The notes under the pieces were generated by a model, which was not told the origin of the DNA, made no database searches, and worked only from the letters and a program-made list of their open reading frames with translations. Source: Paracoccaceae bacterium (lineage in GTDB: Bacteria > Pseudomonadota > Alphaproteobacteria > Rhodobacterales > Rhodobacteraceae). Taken from it: a stretch of DNA of 64,000 nt. Location: positions 16,637-80,636 of the forward strand of contig JAIOJF010000028.1 in the NCBI GenBank assembly GCA_019911965.1. Direction: 5' to 3'. Positions 55,728-64,000 of the stretch are shown here, in pieces. Made by a program: the position numbers and the translations under genes. Numbering within the stretch: position 1 is the stretch's first letter; every line of letters begins with the position of its first letter.

Positions 55728-56495
55728 ATGGCCGGCGCAGCACAGATGCAACAATCCAAGCGCAACATGGAGTATTGGCAGGAACGCGTCGACCTCGCCG
55801 CCGCCTTTCGCTGGACGGAACGGTTGAACCTGCACGAGGCGGTGGCCAACCATTTCAGCCTGGCCGTGAACGGCGACGGCACGACGTTCCTGATGAACCC
55901 CAACCAGATGCATTTCCGCCGCATCCGGGCCTCGGACCTGTTGCTGCTGGACGCCAATGATCCCGAAACGCTGGCCCGCCCGGACGCGCCGGATCCGACC
56001 GCCTGGGGGCTGCACGGATCGCTGCACCGCCTGTGTCCGCAGGCCCGCTGCGCGTTGCATGTGCATTCGATCCACGCCACCGTGCTGGCCTGCCTGAAGG
56101 ACAGCCGCCTGCCGCCGATCGACCAGAACACCGCCACCTTCTTCAACCGCTACGTGATCGACGAGGATTTCGGCGGCCTGGCCTTCGAGGATGAGGGCAA
56201 ACGCTGCGCGGCGCTGCTGAGCGATCCCAGAAAGAAGACGGTCATCATGGGCCATCACGGCGTGATGGTGCTGGGCGACAGCGTGGCCGAGGCGTTCAAC
56301 CGCCTCTATTATTTCGAGCGCGCGGCGGAAACCTATATCCGCGCGTTGCAGACCGGGCGTGAATTGCGCGTGATGTCCGATGCGCTGGCGGAAAAGGTCG
56401 CGCAGGAGATCGAAACCTATCCCGGCCAGTCGGAACGCCACTTCGCCGAGATCAAGGCGATCCTCGATGACGAAGGCAGCACTTACGCAGATTGA
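55728..56495 (+). CDS. Class II aldolase/adducin domain protein
   Basis: The 255-residue protein belongs to the class II aldolase/adducin family, with AVANHFSLAV, ALHVHSIHATVLACLKD (metal-binding His) and IMGHHGVMVLGDSVAEAF. The family includes fuculose-phosphate aldolases and many uncharacterised zinc enzymes. Its start has AGGGAGGG upstream. It heads the operon with an acyl-CoA dehydrogenase, an acyl-CoA ligase and a CaiD-like hydratase, and probably cleaves or decarboxylates a hydroxy-acid intermediate. Confidence 0.88.
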   Translation: MAGAAQMQQSKRNMEYWQERVDLAAAFRWTERLNLHEAVANHFSLAVNGDGTTFLMNPNQMHFRRIRASDLLLLDANDPETLARPDAPDPTAWGLHGSLHRLCPQARCALHVHSIHATVLACLKDSRLPPIDQNTATFFNRYVIDEDFGGLAFEDEGKRCAALLSDPRKKTVIMGHHGVMVLGDSVAEAFNRLYYFERAAETYIRALQTGRELRVMSDALAEKVAQEIETYPGQSERHFAEIKAILDDEGSTYAD

Positions 56496-56560
56496 CTCCG
56501 GCCGAATTGCCGGGACATTTGCGCAGACACCCGCTTCGCGGCGAAACGAGGGAGCCCAAG

Positions 56561-57724
56561 ATGCAGTTCGGCCTGACCGAAGAACAACAGATGATCGTCG
56601 ATACCACCCGAAGCTTCGTCGAGAAGGAGTTGTATCCGCACGAGGCCGAGGTTGAACGCAGCGGCCATCTGGACATGGACCTTATCCGCGACTTGCAGGC
56701 CAAGGCGATGGCGGCGGGGCTATATGCCGCCAACATGCCGGAAGAGGTCGGCGGAGCGGGCCTCGATACCCTGTCCTGGCTGCTGTATGAAAAGGAACTT
56801 GGCCGCGCCAATTACGCGCTGCACTGGACCTGCGTGGCGCGGCCCTCGAACATCCTTCTGGCAGGCACCGAGGAACAGCGGCAGAAATACCTCTACCCCT
56901 GCATCAGGGGCGAGACCTGGGATTGCCTGGCGATGACCGAACCGGGTGCCGGTTCGGACCTGCGCGGCATGACGGCAAGTGCGCGCGAGGATGGCGGCGA
57001 TTTCGTGCTGAACGGCACCAAGCATTTCATCTCCCATGCCGATATTGCCGGTTTCGCTATCGTCTTCATGGCCACCGGCGAGGAGGACACCCCGCGCGGC
57101 CCGAAAAAGCGCATCACCGCGTTTTTTGTCGACAAGGGCACCAAAGGGTTCACCGTCCGCGACGGCTACCGCAACGTCTCGCATCGCGGCTACACCAATG
57201 CGGTGCTGGAATTCGACGATTGCCGCCTGCCGAAATCGGCGGTGCTGGGCGAGCTCCACAAGGGTTTCGAGGTGGCCAATACATGGCTGGGGGCGACCCG
57301 GCTGCAGGTTGCGTCAACCTGCCTCGGGCGGGCGGATCGCGCGCTGGGCCATGCGGTATCCTACGCCGCCGAACGCAAGCAGTTCGGCCAGCAGATCGGC
57401 AAGTTTCAGGGCGTGTCGTTCAAGCTGGCGGATATGGCGATGGAGCTGAAGGCGGCGAACCTGCTGACCTGGGAGGCGGGGTGGAAATTCGAGGCCGGCA
57501 GCGTCACCGATGCAGACATGGCGATGGCCAAGCTGAAGGCGACCGAAGTGCTGGCGATGATTGCCGACGAGGCGATCCAGATTCACGGCGGCATGGGGTT
57601 GATGGATGAATTGCCGCTGGAACGGATCTGGCGCGATGCAAGGGTGGAGCGGATATGGGAAGGTACTTCGGAAATCCAGCGCCACATCATCAGCCGCGCA
57701 CTTCTGCGTGCGGTCGGCGGATGA
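56561..57724 (+). CDS. Acyl-CoA dehydrogenase family protein
   Basis: FAD-dependent acyl-CoA dehydrogenase (387 aa) with N-terminal QFGLTEEQQMIVDTTRSF, the FAD/substrate segments LAMTEPGAGSDLRGM and GTKHFISHADIAGFAIV, and the C-terminal IHGGMGLMDELPLERIWRD and RIWEGTSEIQRHI. The Glu of WEGTSE is at the position of the catalytic base in many family members. Next to a CaiD-like hydratase it could act as a butyrobetainyl- or crotonobetainyl-CoA dehydrogenase, but this is an inference. ATG 56561 with GAGGGAG upstream. Confidence 0.9.
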   Translation: MQFGLTEEQQMIVDTTRSFVEKELYPHEAEVERSGHLDMDLIRDLQAKAMAAGLYAANMPEEVGGAGLDTLSWLLYEKELGRANYALHWTCVARPSNILLAGTEEQRQKYLYPCIRGETWDCLAMTEPGAGSDLRGMTASAREDGGDFVLNGTKHFISHADIAGFAIVFMATGEEDTPRGPKKRITAFFVDKGTKGFTVRDGYRNVSHRGYTNAVLEFDDCRLPKSAVLGELHKGFEVANTWLGATRLQVASTCLGRADRALGHAVSYAAERKQFGQQIGKFQGVSFKLADMAMELKAANLLTWEAGWKFEAGSVTDADMAMAKLKATEVLAMIADEAIQIHGGMGLMDELPLERIWRDARVERIWEGTSEIQRHIISRALLRAVGG

Positions 57725-57775
57725 CACGCGCGGTCAGGAGCAGCAGGCGAGGGGCCAGCCCCTCGCGCTCCCCGG

Positions 57776-57855
57776 AGTATTTTGACCAAAAAGAAGCCGA
57801 TAAATTGAATAAAACTTTCGTCAACTCTGTTCTGGAAATACTCGCGCCGGAGGCC
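57776..57855 (+). repeat. Dispersed repeat, copy 3, with inverted GAAATACTC partner
   Basis: 57776-57801 reads AGTATTTTGACC then AAAAAGAAGCCGAT, 24 of 26 bases as copy 2. About 34 bp further, 57836-57855 reads AAATACTCGCGCCGGAGGCC, almost the same as 23538-23557. The GAGTATTT and AAATACTC ends face each other and could pair. It occupies the 151-bp gap before the acyl-CoA ligase gene. Confidence 0.7.
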
Positions 57856-57875
57856 TTTGGCGGAAGGGCAAGGCG

Positions 57876-59918
57876 ATGAGCCGCGATCTGGGGCGCCTCT
57901 TGCGCCCGAACTCCATCGCGGTGATCGGTGGCGGGGCCTGGTGCCGCCAGGTGATCGCGCAATGCCGCAAGATGGGCTTTCAGGGGCCGATCTGGCCGGT
58001 TCATCCGACCGCGTCCGAGGTGGCGGGCCTGCCGGCTTTTGCGAATCTCGCGGATTTACCGGGCCCGCCCGACGCCACGTTCATCGGTGTCAATCGCCAT
58101 GCGACCATCGAGACTGTTCGCGTATTGGCAACAATGGGTGCTGGTGGCGCTGTTTGTTTCGCATCTGGCTTCCTGGAGGCGGAGGCCGAGGATGCACAGG
58201 GGCCGGAATTGCAGCGTCAATTGCTGGCGGCGGCGGGGGAAATGGCGATCCTGGGGCCGAATTGTTACGGCTTCATCAACTACCTGGACGGCGCATTGTT
58301 ATGGCCGGACCAGCATGGCGGCGAACGCGTCGGGGCCGGGGTGGCGCTTGTGATGCAATCGTCGAACATCGCGATCAACCTGACCATGCAGATGCGCGGC
58401 TTGCCGCTGGCCTATATCGTGGCGGCGGGCAATCAGGCGCAGACCGGGATATCCGGGATTGGCATGGCGCTGCTGGACGATCCCCGAGTCACCGCCTTGG
58501 GGCTGCATATCGAGGGCTTCGGCGATGTTGCCGCGTTCGAGGCGCTGGCGCGTCATGCCGCCCGCCTGCACAAGCCGATCGTGGCCTTGAAGGTGGGCCG
58601 GTCGGAACAGGCGCGGGCGGCGACGATCTCGCATACCGCATCGCTGGCCGGTGGCGATGCCGGGGCGGCGGCGCTGCTGGCGCGGTTCGGGATTCCGCGG
58701 CTGGCCTCGTTGCCGGAGTTTCTGGAAACCCTGAAGCTCTTGCATGTGGCCGGGCCGCTGGCGTCGAACCGCATCGCCTCGATCTCGTGTTCGGGGGGCG
58801 AGGCGTCGCTGGCTGCCGATACCGCCGTGGGGCGCAATGTGGTGTTTCCGGCGCTGAATGCGGTGCAGAAGGCGGACCTGAGGGCGGCGCTCGGGCCGAT
58901 GGTGGCGCTGGCCAACCCGCTGGATTACCACACCTATATCTGGCGCGACACGGGCGCGATGACCGATGCCTGGGCGGCGATGATGGACCCGTCGCTGGCG
59001 CTGACGCTTTTGGTCGTCGATTTCCCGCGTGCCGACCGCTGCGATCCGTCGGATTGGGATTGCACCATCGGGGCGGCCCTGGCGGCCAAGGCGCGGACCG
59101 GGGCGAATGTGGCGATGGTGGCCAGCCTGCCGGAACTGATGCCCGAAGCGGTGGCGGCGCGGCTGATTGCCGGTGGCGTGGTGCCGCTCTGCGGTCTGGC
59201 CGAGGCGATTGCGGCTGCCGAGGCTGCCGCCTTTGCCGGATCGGTGGAGCCGGACGATCTGCCGCCCTTGCTGGCGGCGGGCGGTGCACGGGTGGCCGGG
59301 GTGCTGGCTGAGGCCGATGCCAAGGCGCGGCTGGCGGCTTTTGGTGTGCGCGTGCCCAGATCCGCCCGCGCCGACAGCCCGGACGCGGCGGCGGCAGCGG
59401 CGGTCGGGATCGGCTTTCCGGTGGTGCTGAAAGGCGAGGGCATTGCCCACAAGACCGAGGCGGGGGCGGTGCGGCTGAACCTGCTGGATGCGGGCGCGGT
59501 GCGCGATGCTGCTGCCGCGATGCCTTGCGAGAGTTTCCTGATCGAGGAGATGGTCACCGGCATCGTCGCGGAACTGCTGGTCGGCGTGGTGCGTGATCCG
59601 GCGCATGGTTTCGTGCTGACGCTGGCGGCGGGGGGGGTGCTGACGGAATTGCTGCAGGACAGTGCCTCGCTGCTGGTCCCGGCGCGCGCCGTCGATATCG
59701 AGGCCGCGCTTGACCGCTTGAAGATCGCGCGATTGCTGGCGGGCTATCGTGGCCAGCCGGGCGCGGATCGCGCTGCCATTGTCAGTGCCGTGCTGGCGGT
59801 GCAGGATTACGTGATCGCGCATGCCCGAACGCTGGACGAGATCGAGATCAACCCGCTGCTATGCGGTCCCGATGGCGCCATCGCCGCCGACGCCTTGATA
59901 CGAGAGGATTTGAGATGA
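57876..59918 (+). CDS. NDP-forming acyl-CoA synthetase family protein (acetate-CoA ligase type)
   Basis: The 680-residue protein has the fused alpha-beta layout of ADP-forming acyl-CoA synthetases. First come the CoA-binding domain (about 5-140) with IAVIGGGAWCRQVIAQCRKMG, a succinyl-CoA-ligase-like flavodoxin domain with MAILGPNCYGF, and the phosphohistidine region with TISHTASLAGGDAG. An ATP-grasp domain from about 470 carries GFPVVLKGEGIAHKTEAGAVRL and EEMVTGIVAELLVGVVRDPAHG. It probably activates the acid metabolised by this operon. Its stop overlaps the CaiD-like start (ATGA). Confidence 0.88.
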   Translation: MSRDLGRLLRPNSIAVIGGGAWCRQVIAQCRKMGFQGPIWPVHPTASEVAGLPAFANLADLPGPPDATFIGVNRHATIETVRVLATMGAGGAVCFASGFLEAEAEDAQGPELQRQLLAAAGEMAILGPNCYGFINYLDGALLWPDQHGGERVGAGVALVMQSSNIAINLTMQMRGLPLAYIVAAGNQAQTGISGIGMALLDDPRVTALGLHIEGFGDVAAFEALARHAARLHKPIVALKVGRSEQARAATISHTASLAGGDAGAAALLARFGIPRLASLPEFLETLKLLHVAGPLASNRIASISCSGGEASLAADTAVGRNVVFPALNAVQKADLRAALGPMVALANPLDYHTYIWRDTGAMTDAWAAMMDPSLALTLLVVDFPRADRCDPSDWDCTIGAALAAKARTGANVAMVASLPELMPEAVAARLIAGGVVPLCGLAEAIAAAEAAAFAGSVEPDDLPPLLAAGGARVAGVLAEADAKARLAAFGVRVPRSARADSPDAAAAAAVGIGFPVVLKGEGIAHKTEAGAVRLNLLDAGAVRDAAAAMPCESFLIEEMVTGIVAELLVGVVRDPAHGFVLTLAAGGVLTELLQDSASLLVPARAVDIEAALDRLKIARLLAGYRGQPGADRAAIVSAVLAVQDYVIAHARTLDEIEINPLLCGPDGAIAADALIREDLR

Positions 59919-60700
59919 CCGACAACCCCGTCCGCACAACCCGCGAGGGTGGCATTCTGGAGGTCACGCTTGATCGCCCGAAGGCCAATGCCATTGATCT
60001 GGCCACCAGCCGCATCATGGGCGAGGTGTTCCGCGATTTCCGCGACGATCCCGATCTGCGGGTGGCGATCATCACCGGGGCCGGTGACAAGTTCTTCTGC
60101 CCCGGCTGGGATCTGAAGGCGGCGGCCGGCGGCGATGCGGTGGATGGCGACTACGGCGTCGGCGGCTTTGGCGGCTTGCAGGAGCTGCGCGGCCTGAACA
60201 AGCCGGTGATCGCGGCGGTCAACGGCATTTGCTGCGGTGGCGGGCTGGAATGGGCGCTGTCGGCGGATATCATTCTGGCCGCCGATCACGCCAGTTTCGC
60301 GCTGCCGGAAATCCGCTCGGGCACGGTGGCGGATGCGGCCAGCATCAAGCTGCCCAAGCGCATCCCCTATCACATCGCGATGGAAATGCTGCTGACCGGG
60401 CGCTGGCTGGATGCAGGCGAGGCGCATCGCTGGGGCTTCGTCAACCGGGTGGTGCCGGCGGCGGACCTGATGGATCAGGCGCGCGCGATGGCAGGGCTGC
60501 TGGCGAGCGGGCCGCCCCTGGTCTATGCCGCGATCAAGGAGATCGTGCGCGATGCCGAGGATGCCAAATTCCAGGATGCGATGAACCGGGTCACGCAGCG
60601 GCAATTGCAATCGGTCGATGTGCTGTACGGGTCTGACGACAATCTGGAAGGCGCGCGGGCCTTTGCCGAGAAACGCGATCCGGTCTGGACGGGGAAGTAA
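59915..60700 (+). CDS. CaiD-like crotonobetainyl-CoA hydratase (enoyl-CoA hydratase family)
   Basis: Crotonase-fold protein (261 aa). It matches E. coli CaiD closely in the N-terminus (LDRPKANAIDLATSRIMGEV), GAGDKFFCPGWDLKAAA, AAVNGICCGGGLEWALSAD, and the end FAEKRDPVWTGK, nearly the CaiD C-terminus. CaiD interconverts crotonobetainyl-CoA and carnitinyl-CoA, so the operon may handle carnitine or gamma-butyrobetaine. The usual catalytic Glu region reads LPEIRSGTVADAASI. Coupled to the ligase gene by overlap. Confidence 0.85.
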   Translation: MTDNPVRTTREGGILEVTLDRPKANAIDLATSRIMGEVFRDFRDDPDLRVAIITGAGDKFFCPGWDLKAAAGGDAVDGDYGVGGFGGLQELRGLNKPVIAAVNGICCGGGLEWALSADIILAADHASFALPEIRSGTVADAASIKLPKRIPYHIAMEMLLTGRWLDAGEAHRWGFVNRVVPAADLMDQARAMAGLLASGPPLVYAAIKEIVRDAEDAKFQDAMNRVTQRQLQSVDVLYGSDDNLEGARAFAEKRDPVWTGK

Positions 60701-60703
60701 CCT

Positions 60704-61147
60704 TCAGGCCCCCGACCCCGGGCGCACCAGCTTGCGGGTGGCCAGCAGGAGGTTGGTCTCGCTGGTGGCGACGCCGTCCAGCAGGCGGATCTGGCGCAGG
60801 ATACCGTCCAGTTCTTCCAGATTGTCCGCGCCAAGTTCCACGATCAGATCCCATTTGCCGTTGGTGGTATGCACCGCCTCGACCGCCCGCATCGCTGCAA
60901 GCTGGCGGATCACCCGCTCGGTTCCGCGCCCTTCGATGGCGATCAGCATCAGCCCGCGCACCGGGGCATGGGCGGCATCGCCGCGCAAGATGGCGGTGAA
61001 ACCGACGATCTCGCCGGACTCAATCAGACGGTCCAGCCGTGCGCGCACGGTGGTGCGTGACAGGGCCAGCCGGTCGGCCAGCGCCGATACCCCGGCGCGG
61101 CCATCACGGCGAAGCTCGGTGACAATGCGCTGATCGGTTTCATCCAT
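60704..61147 (-). CDS. Lrp/AsnC family transcriptional regulator
   Basis: The 147-residue regulator has an N-terminal helix-turn-helix (about 4-60) with MDETDQRIVTELRRDGR and LALSRTTVRARLDRL. A C-terminal RAM ligand-binding domain follows (TNGKWDLIVELGADNLEELDGIL). It is divergent from arginase by 120 bp, so it probably senses arginine or ornithine and controls arginase/ocd. ATG 61147 is used; a TTG at 61156 would add three residues. Confidence 0.92.
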   Translation of the reverse strand: MDETDQRIVTELRRDGRAGVSALADRLALSRTTVRARLDRLIESGEIVGFTAILRGDAAHAPVRGLMLIAIEGRGTERVIRQLAAMRAVEAVHTTNGKWDLIVELGADNLEELDGILRQIRLLDGVATSETNLLLATRKLVRPGSGA

Positions 61148-61149
61148 AA

Positions 61150-61169
61150 TGGTCAATGTTACTGGTCAA
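61150..61169. promoter_or_regulatory. Possible operator of the Lrp-type regulator (repeated TGGTCAA)
   Basis: TGGTCAA occurs at 61150-61156 and again at 61163-61169, 13 bp apart. ACCATCAA and ACCAG follow in the opposite sense. The elements are just upstream of the regulator start and face arginase. Binding is only inferred. Confidence 0.35.
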
Positions 61170-61267
61170 AACCATCAACTACCAGCAGAATTGAACAAAA
61201 CACCGGATATTCGCTGGCCATACCGCAGGCTATTGTCACCGGAACCGCGAAACAGGGGGTATCCGTC

Positions 61268-62194
61268 ATGGCCAGGAACTGCATCATCGTCGGCGCGCCG
61301 GTGGAAACCGGGGCCAGCCAGGCCGGTTGCCTGATGGGGCCGGATGCGTTTCGCACCGCCGGTCTGCGCCATGTGCTGGAAAGCCTTGGCCACCGGGTCG
61401 AGGACCGGGGCAATATCGCCCCCGATCCGGTCAGCCTGCCGGAGGGCGCGCTGCCCGGCACCCGCCACCCCGAGGCGATGATCGGCTGGACCTCGGCGCT
61501 GGCGGATGTGGCCGAAACCGTTTCCGCGGCCGGCTTCCCGATCTTTCTGGGCGGTGATCACAGCCTTGCCGCCGGCACGGTTTCCGGCGTGGCGCGCACC
61601 GCTGCCGCCAGGGGCAAGCCGCTGTTCGTGCTGTGGCTGGATGCGCATCCCGATCTGCATTCGCCGCACACCACTTCCAGCGGCAATCTGCATGGCGTGC
61701 CGGTGGCCTATTTCGCCGGGCTGGACGGCTTCCAGCCGCATTTTCCGCCGGTCACGGCACCGGTTGATCCTGCCAATATCTGCATGATGGGCATCCGCTC
61801 GGTCGATCCGGCGGAAAACACCCGGCTGGGCGATCTGGAGATTGATGTCTACGACATGCGTGCGCTGGACGAGTTGGGCGTGGTCGCACCGCTCAGGGCC
61901 TTTCTGGAGCGCGTGGCGGCGGCAGGCGGCATGCTGCATGTCAGCCTCGATGTCGATTTCCTGGACCCCGCGATTGCGCCTGCGGTGGGCACCACGGTGC
62001 CGGGCGGCGCCACCTTCCGCGAAGCGCATCTGATCATGGAGATGCTGTGCGACAGCGGGCTTGTGACCTCGCTGGACCTCGTGGAACTGAACCCGTTTCT
62101 CGATGAACGCGGCCGCACCGCGCAGTTGATGGTGGACCTGACCGCCAGCCTGCTGGGCAAGAAGGTGCTGGACCGCCCGACAAGGAGGTATTGA
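61268..62194 (+). CDS. rocF: Arginase
   Basis: Manganese-dependent arginase (308 aa) splitting arginine into ornithine and urea. Metal-ligand motifs are GGDHSLAAG, LWLDAHPDLHSPHTTSSGNLHGVP and SLDVDFLDPAIAPAVGT, with the substrate-binding EANLIM-like region FREAHLIMEML. It is followed by ornithine cyclodeaminase after 1 bp, a standard arginine-to-proline catabolic pair. Controlled from the divergent Lrp-type gene. Confidence 0.95.
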   Translation: MARNCIIVGAPVETGASQAGCLMGPDAFRTAGLRHVLESLGHRVEDRGNIAPDPVSLPEGALPGTRHPEAMIGWTSALADVAETVSAAGFPIFLGGDHSLAAGTVSGVARTAAARGKPLFVLWLDAHPDLHSPHTTSSGNLHGVPVAYFAGLDGFQPHFPPVTAPVDPANICMMGIRSVDPAENTRLGDLEIDVYDMRALDELGVVAPLRAFLERVAAAGGMLHVSLDVDFLDPAIAPAVGTTVPGGATFREAHLIMEMLCDSGLVTSLDLVELNPFLDERGRTAQLMVDLTASLLGKKVLDRPTRRY

Positions 62195-62195
62195 G

Positions 62196-63257
62196 ATGCA
62201 GACCCCGTCGAACAAGGCGCTGGTGCCGTTTGTCTCAGTCGACAACATGATGAAGCTGATCCACCGGATCGGCATCGACACCATGCTGATCGGGCTGGCT
62301 GACTATATCGAACAGGATTTCCTGCGCTGGCCATCCTTCGACAAGACGCCGCGCGTCGCCAGCCATTCCGCCGAAGGGGTGATCGAACTGATGCCCACCA
62401 GCGACGGCGCGACCTATGGGTTCAAATATGTGAACGGCCATCCGAAAAACACCCGCGGCGGCTTGCAGACCGTCACCGCCTTCGGCCTTCTGGCGGATGT
62501 CGCCACCGGCTATCCGGTGCTGCTGACGGAAATGACCATCCTGACCGCGCTCAGAACCGCCGCGATGTCGGCGCTGGCGGCGAAATACCTGGCCCCGAAG
62601 AACGCAACCACGATGGCGATGATCGGCAATGGTGCGCAGTCGGAATTCCAGTGCCTGGCGTTCCGCGCCATTGTCGGCATCCGGACCGTGCGGCTTTACG
62701 ATATCGACCCGGCGGCCACCGCCAAGGTCCGGCGCAATCTTGCGGGCAGCGGGCTGAATGTGATCGCCTGTGCTTCGGCGCAGGAGGCGGTTACCGGCGC
62801 GGACATCATCACCACCTGCACCGCCGACAAGGCCAATGCCACCATCTTGGGCGACAACATGGTCGGGGCCGGCGCCCATATCAACGCCATCGGCGGCGAT
62901 TGTCCGGGCAAGACGGAACTGCACGCCGATATCCTGCACCGCGCCACGATCTTCGTCGAATACCCCGAGCAGACAAGGATCGAGGGCGAGATCCAGCAGC
63001 TTTCCCCGGATCACCCGGTCACCGAATTGTGGCAGGTGTTCAACGGCACCGCCAGGGGCCGGCAGAATGCGGATCAGGTGACGGTGTTTGATTCGGTCGG
63101 CTTCGCGGTCGAGGATTTCAGCGCCCTGCGCTACGTGCGCGACCATCTGGGCGAAACCGGTGCCTTTGTCGAGATCGACCTTCTGGCCGACCCCGACGAT
63201 CCGCGCGATCTGTTCGGAATGCTGGGCCGCGCGGCACCCGCGATCAGCGCCGCCTGA
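62196..63257 (+). CDS. ocd: Ornithine cyclodeaminase
   Basis: NAD-dependent ornithine cyclodeaminase (353 aa) converting ornithine to proline and ammonia. The mu-crystallin/OCD fold is seen in the N-terminus [51 protein letters not shown] and the Rossmann motif [30 protein letters not shown] text ([11 protein letters not shown]) and [14 protein letters not shown] also fit. It immediately follows arginase. Confidence 0.95.
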   Translation: MQTPSNKALVPFVSVDNMMKLIHRIGIDTMLIGLADYIEQDFLRWPSFDKTPRVASHSAEGVIELMPTSDGATYGFKYVNGHPKNTRGGLQTVTAFGLLADVATGYPVLLTEMTILTALRTAAMSALAAKYLAPKNATTMAMIGNGAQSEFQCLAFRAIVGIRTVRLYDIDPAATAKVRRNLAGSGLNVIACASAQEAVTGADIITTCTADKANATILGDNMVGAGAHINAIGGDCPGKTELHADILHRATIFVEYPEQTRIEGEIQQLSPDHPVTELWQVFNGTARGRQNADQVTVFDSVGFAVEDFSALRYVRDHLGETGAFVEIDLLADPDDPRDLFGMLGRAAPAISAA

Positions 63258-63382
63258 TGGCCGCCCTGGCTGACGTTGCGGCAATCGCGCCCCAATTGCC
63301 GCTTGATAAAACCCGTGTTTTGCAAGAGGGTGTGTCGGCTTCCGAAGGCGCACAAAAGATCACCAGGAAGGAAGGACAGCGA

Positions 63383-64000
63383 TTGAACGACCGCCCCGCC
63401 GCATTGATTGCCGAGGACATTCACAAGAGCTTCGGCACGCTCGAAGTCCTGAAAGGGGTTTCGGTGACGGCGCATGAGGGCGACGTGATCTCGATCATCG
63501 GGTCTTCCGGTTCCGGCAAGTCGACCTTCCTCAGATGCATCAATTTTCTCAACACCCCCGACAGCGGCCGTATCGTGCTGGACGGCGAGGAAGTGATCGT
63601 GCGCAGCGACCGCAAGGGCCGCGCCATCGGTGCCGATGCCAGGCAGATCCAGCGCCTGCGCATGCAGCTTGGCTTCGTGTTCCAGAGCTTCAATCTGTGG
63701 TCGCACATGACCGTGCTCGGCAATGTCATGGAAGGGCCGGTGCAGGTGCTGGGCATTGACAAGGAAACCGCCCGCAAGGATGCGATGGCGGTTCTGGCCG
63801 AGGTCGGCATCGCGGAAAAGCACGATGCCTATCCCAGCCAGTTGTCGGGTGGCCAGCAACAGCGCGTCGCCATCGCCCGCGCCCTGGCGATGAAGCCGAA
63901 AGTTCTGCTGTTTGACGAACCGACATCCGCGCTCGATCCCGAACTGGTGGGCGAGGTGCTGCGTGTCATGCGGCATCTGGCGGATCAGGGCCGCACGATG
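63383..64000 (+). CDS. Amino-acid ABC transporter ATP-binding protein, 3' end outside the window
   Basis: The first 206 codons of an ABC ATPase of the HisP/OccP polar amino-acid type. It shows Walker [14 protein letters not shown], a Q-loop ([18 protein letters not shown]), the signature [19 protein letters not shown] and Walker [20 protein letters not shown]. The likely start is TTG 63383, with GGAAGGA five to ten bases upstream. Its place after arginase and ocd suggests arginine, ornithine or octopine uptake. The gene runs off the right edge. Confidence 0.9.
   Translation, partial: MNDRPAALIAEDIHKSFGTLEVLKGVSVTAHEGDVISIIGSSGSGKSTFLRCINFLNTPDSGRIVLDGEEVIVRSDRKGRAIGADARQIQRLRMQLGFVFQSFNLWSHMTVLGNVMEGPVQVLGIDKETARKDAMAVLAEVGIAEKHDAYPSQLSGGQQQRVAIARALAMKPKVLLFDEPTSALDPELVGEVLRVMRHLADQGRTM

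Overview
The window looks like a GC-rich alphaproteobacterial chromosome of the Rhodobacterales (Paracoccaceae/Roseobacter group). Supporting signs are a CcrM-type GANTC methylase next to rnhB, mutY divergent from a DciA-like gene, a DUF3035 lipoprotein beside lspA, a DUF1674 gene beside rsmB, and a form II (cbbM) Calvin-cycle operon with a divergent cbbR. Genes are dense on both strands and many start codons overlap the preceding stop. No tRNA, rRNA, CRISPR array, transposase or integrase was seen.

Layout. 1-7.9 kb: a secreted His-rich protein, rnhB, ccrM, then leftward mutY-alkB-VOC protein, then rightward dciA-like, dsbA-like and a class III CoA-transferase. 8.1-20.5 kb: cbbR and the divergent operon cbbF-P-T-gap-pgk-cbbA-cbbM-rpe-cbbY-redoxin-gph, which regenerates RuBP, fixes CO2 and removes phosphoglycolate. 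20.5-25.1 kb: a leftward catabolic block (SDR, enoyl-CoA hydratase, HisD-family dehydrogenase, two-subunit CoA-transferase-like protein). 25.2-28.4 kb: an acetyltransferase, a small membrane protein, and an amidinotransferase gene whose last 130 bp are duplicated around a roughly 1 kb AT-richer island with two unrecognised genes. 28.5-35.4 kb: DUF2125-like protein, pmbA, an IMPase-family phosphatase, waaA, lpxK and a queuosine-precursor transporter. 35.4-36.1 kb: a short transcription unit with an 18-codon ORF, an internal anti-Shine-Dalgarno and a strong terminator, just before arfB. 36.2-49.4 kb: an aminotransferase/kinase pair and then mainly housekeeping genes (lspA, purH, rsmB, dapB, rbfA, truB) with a few accessory genes between them. 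50-51.6 kb: an RTX protein and a small partner sharing its C-terminal module. 51.9-55.6 kb: PBP1A and the ammonium transporter. 55.7-60.7 kb: a CoA-thioester catabolic operon ending in a CaiD-like hydratase. 60.7-64 kb: an Lrp-type regulator divergent from arginase, ornithine cyclodeaminase and an amino-acid ABC transporter ATPase cut by the window end.

Together the genes suggest a mixotroph that fixes CO2 with form II RuBisCO and catabolises arginine, quaternary-ammonium-type or other CoA-activated organic acids, and possibly alkanes. The least explained parts are the island at the amidinotransferase 3' end, the short transcript before arfB, the composite repeat beside cbbR and the two-gene RTX module.
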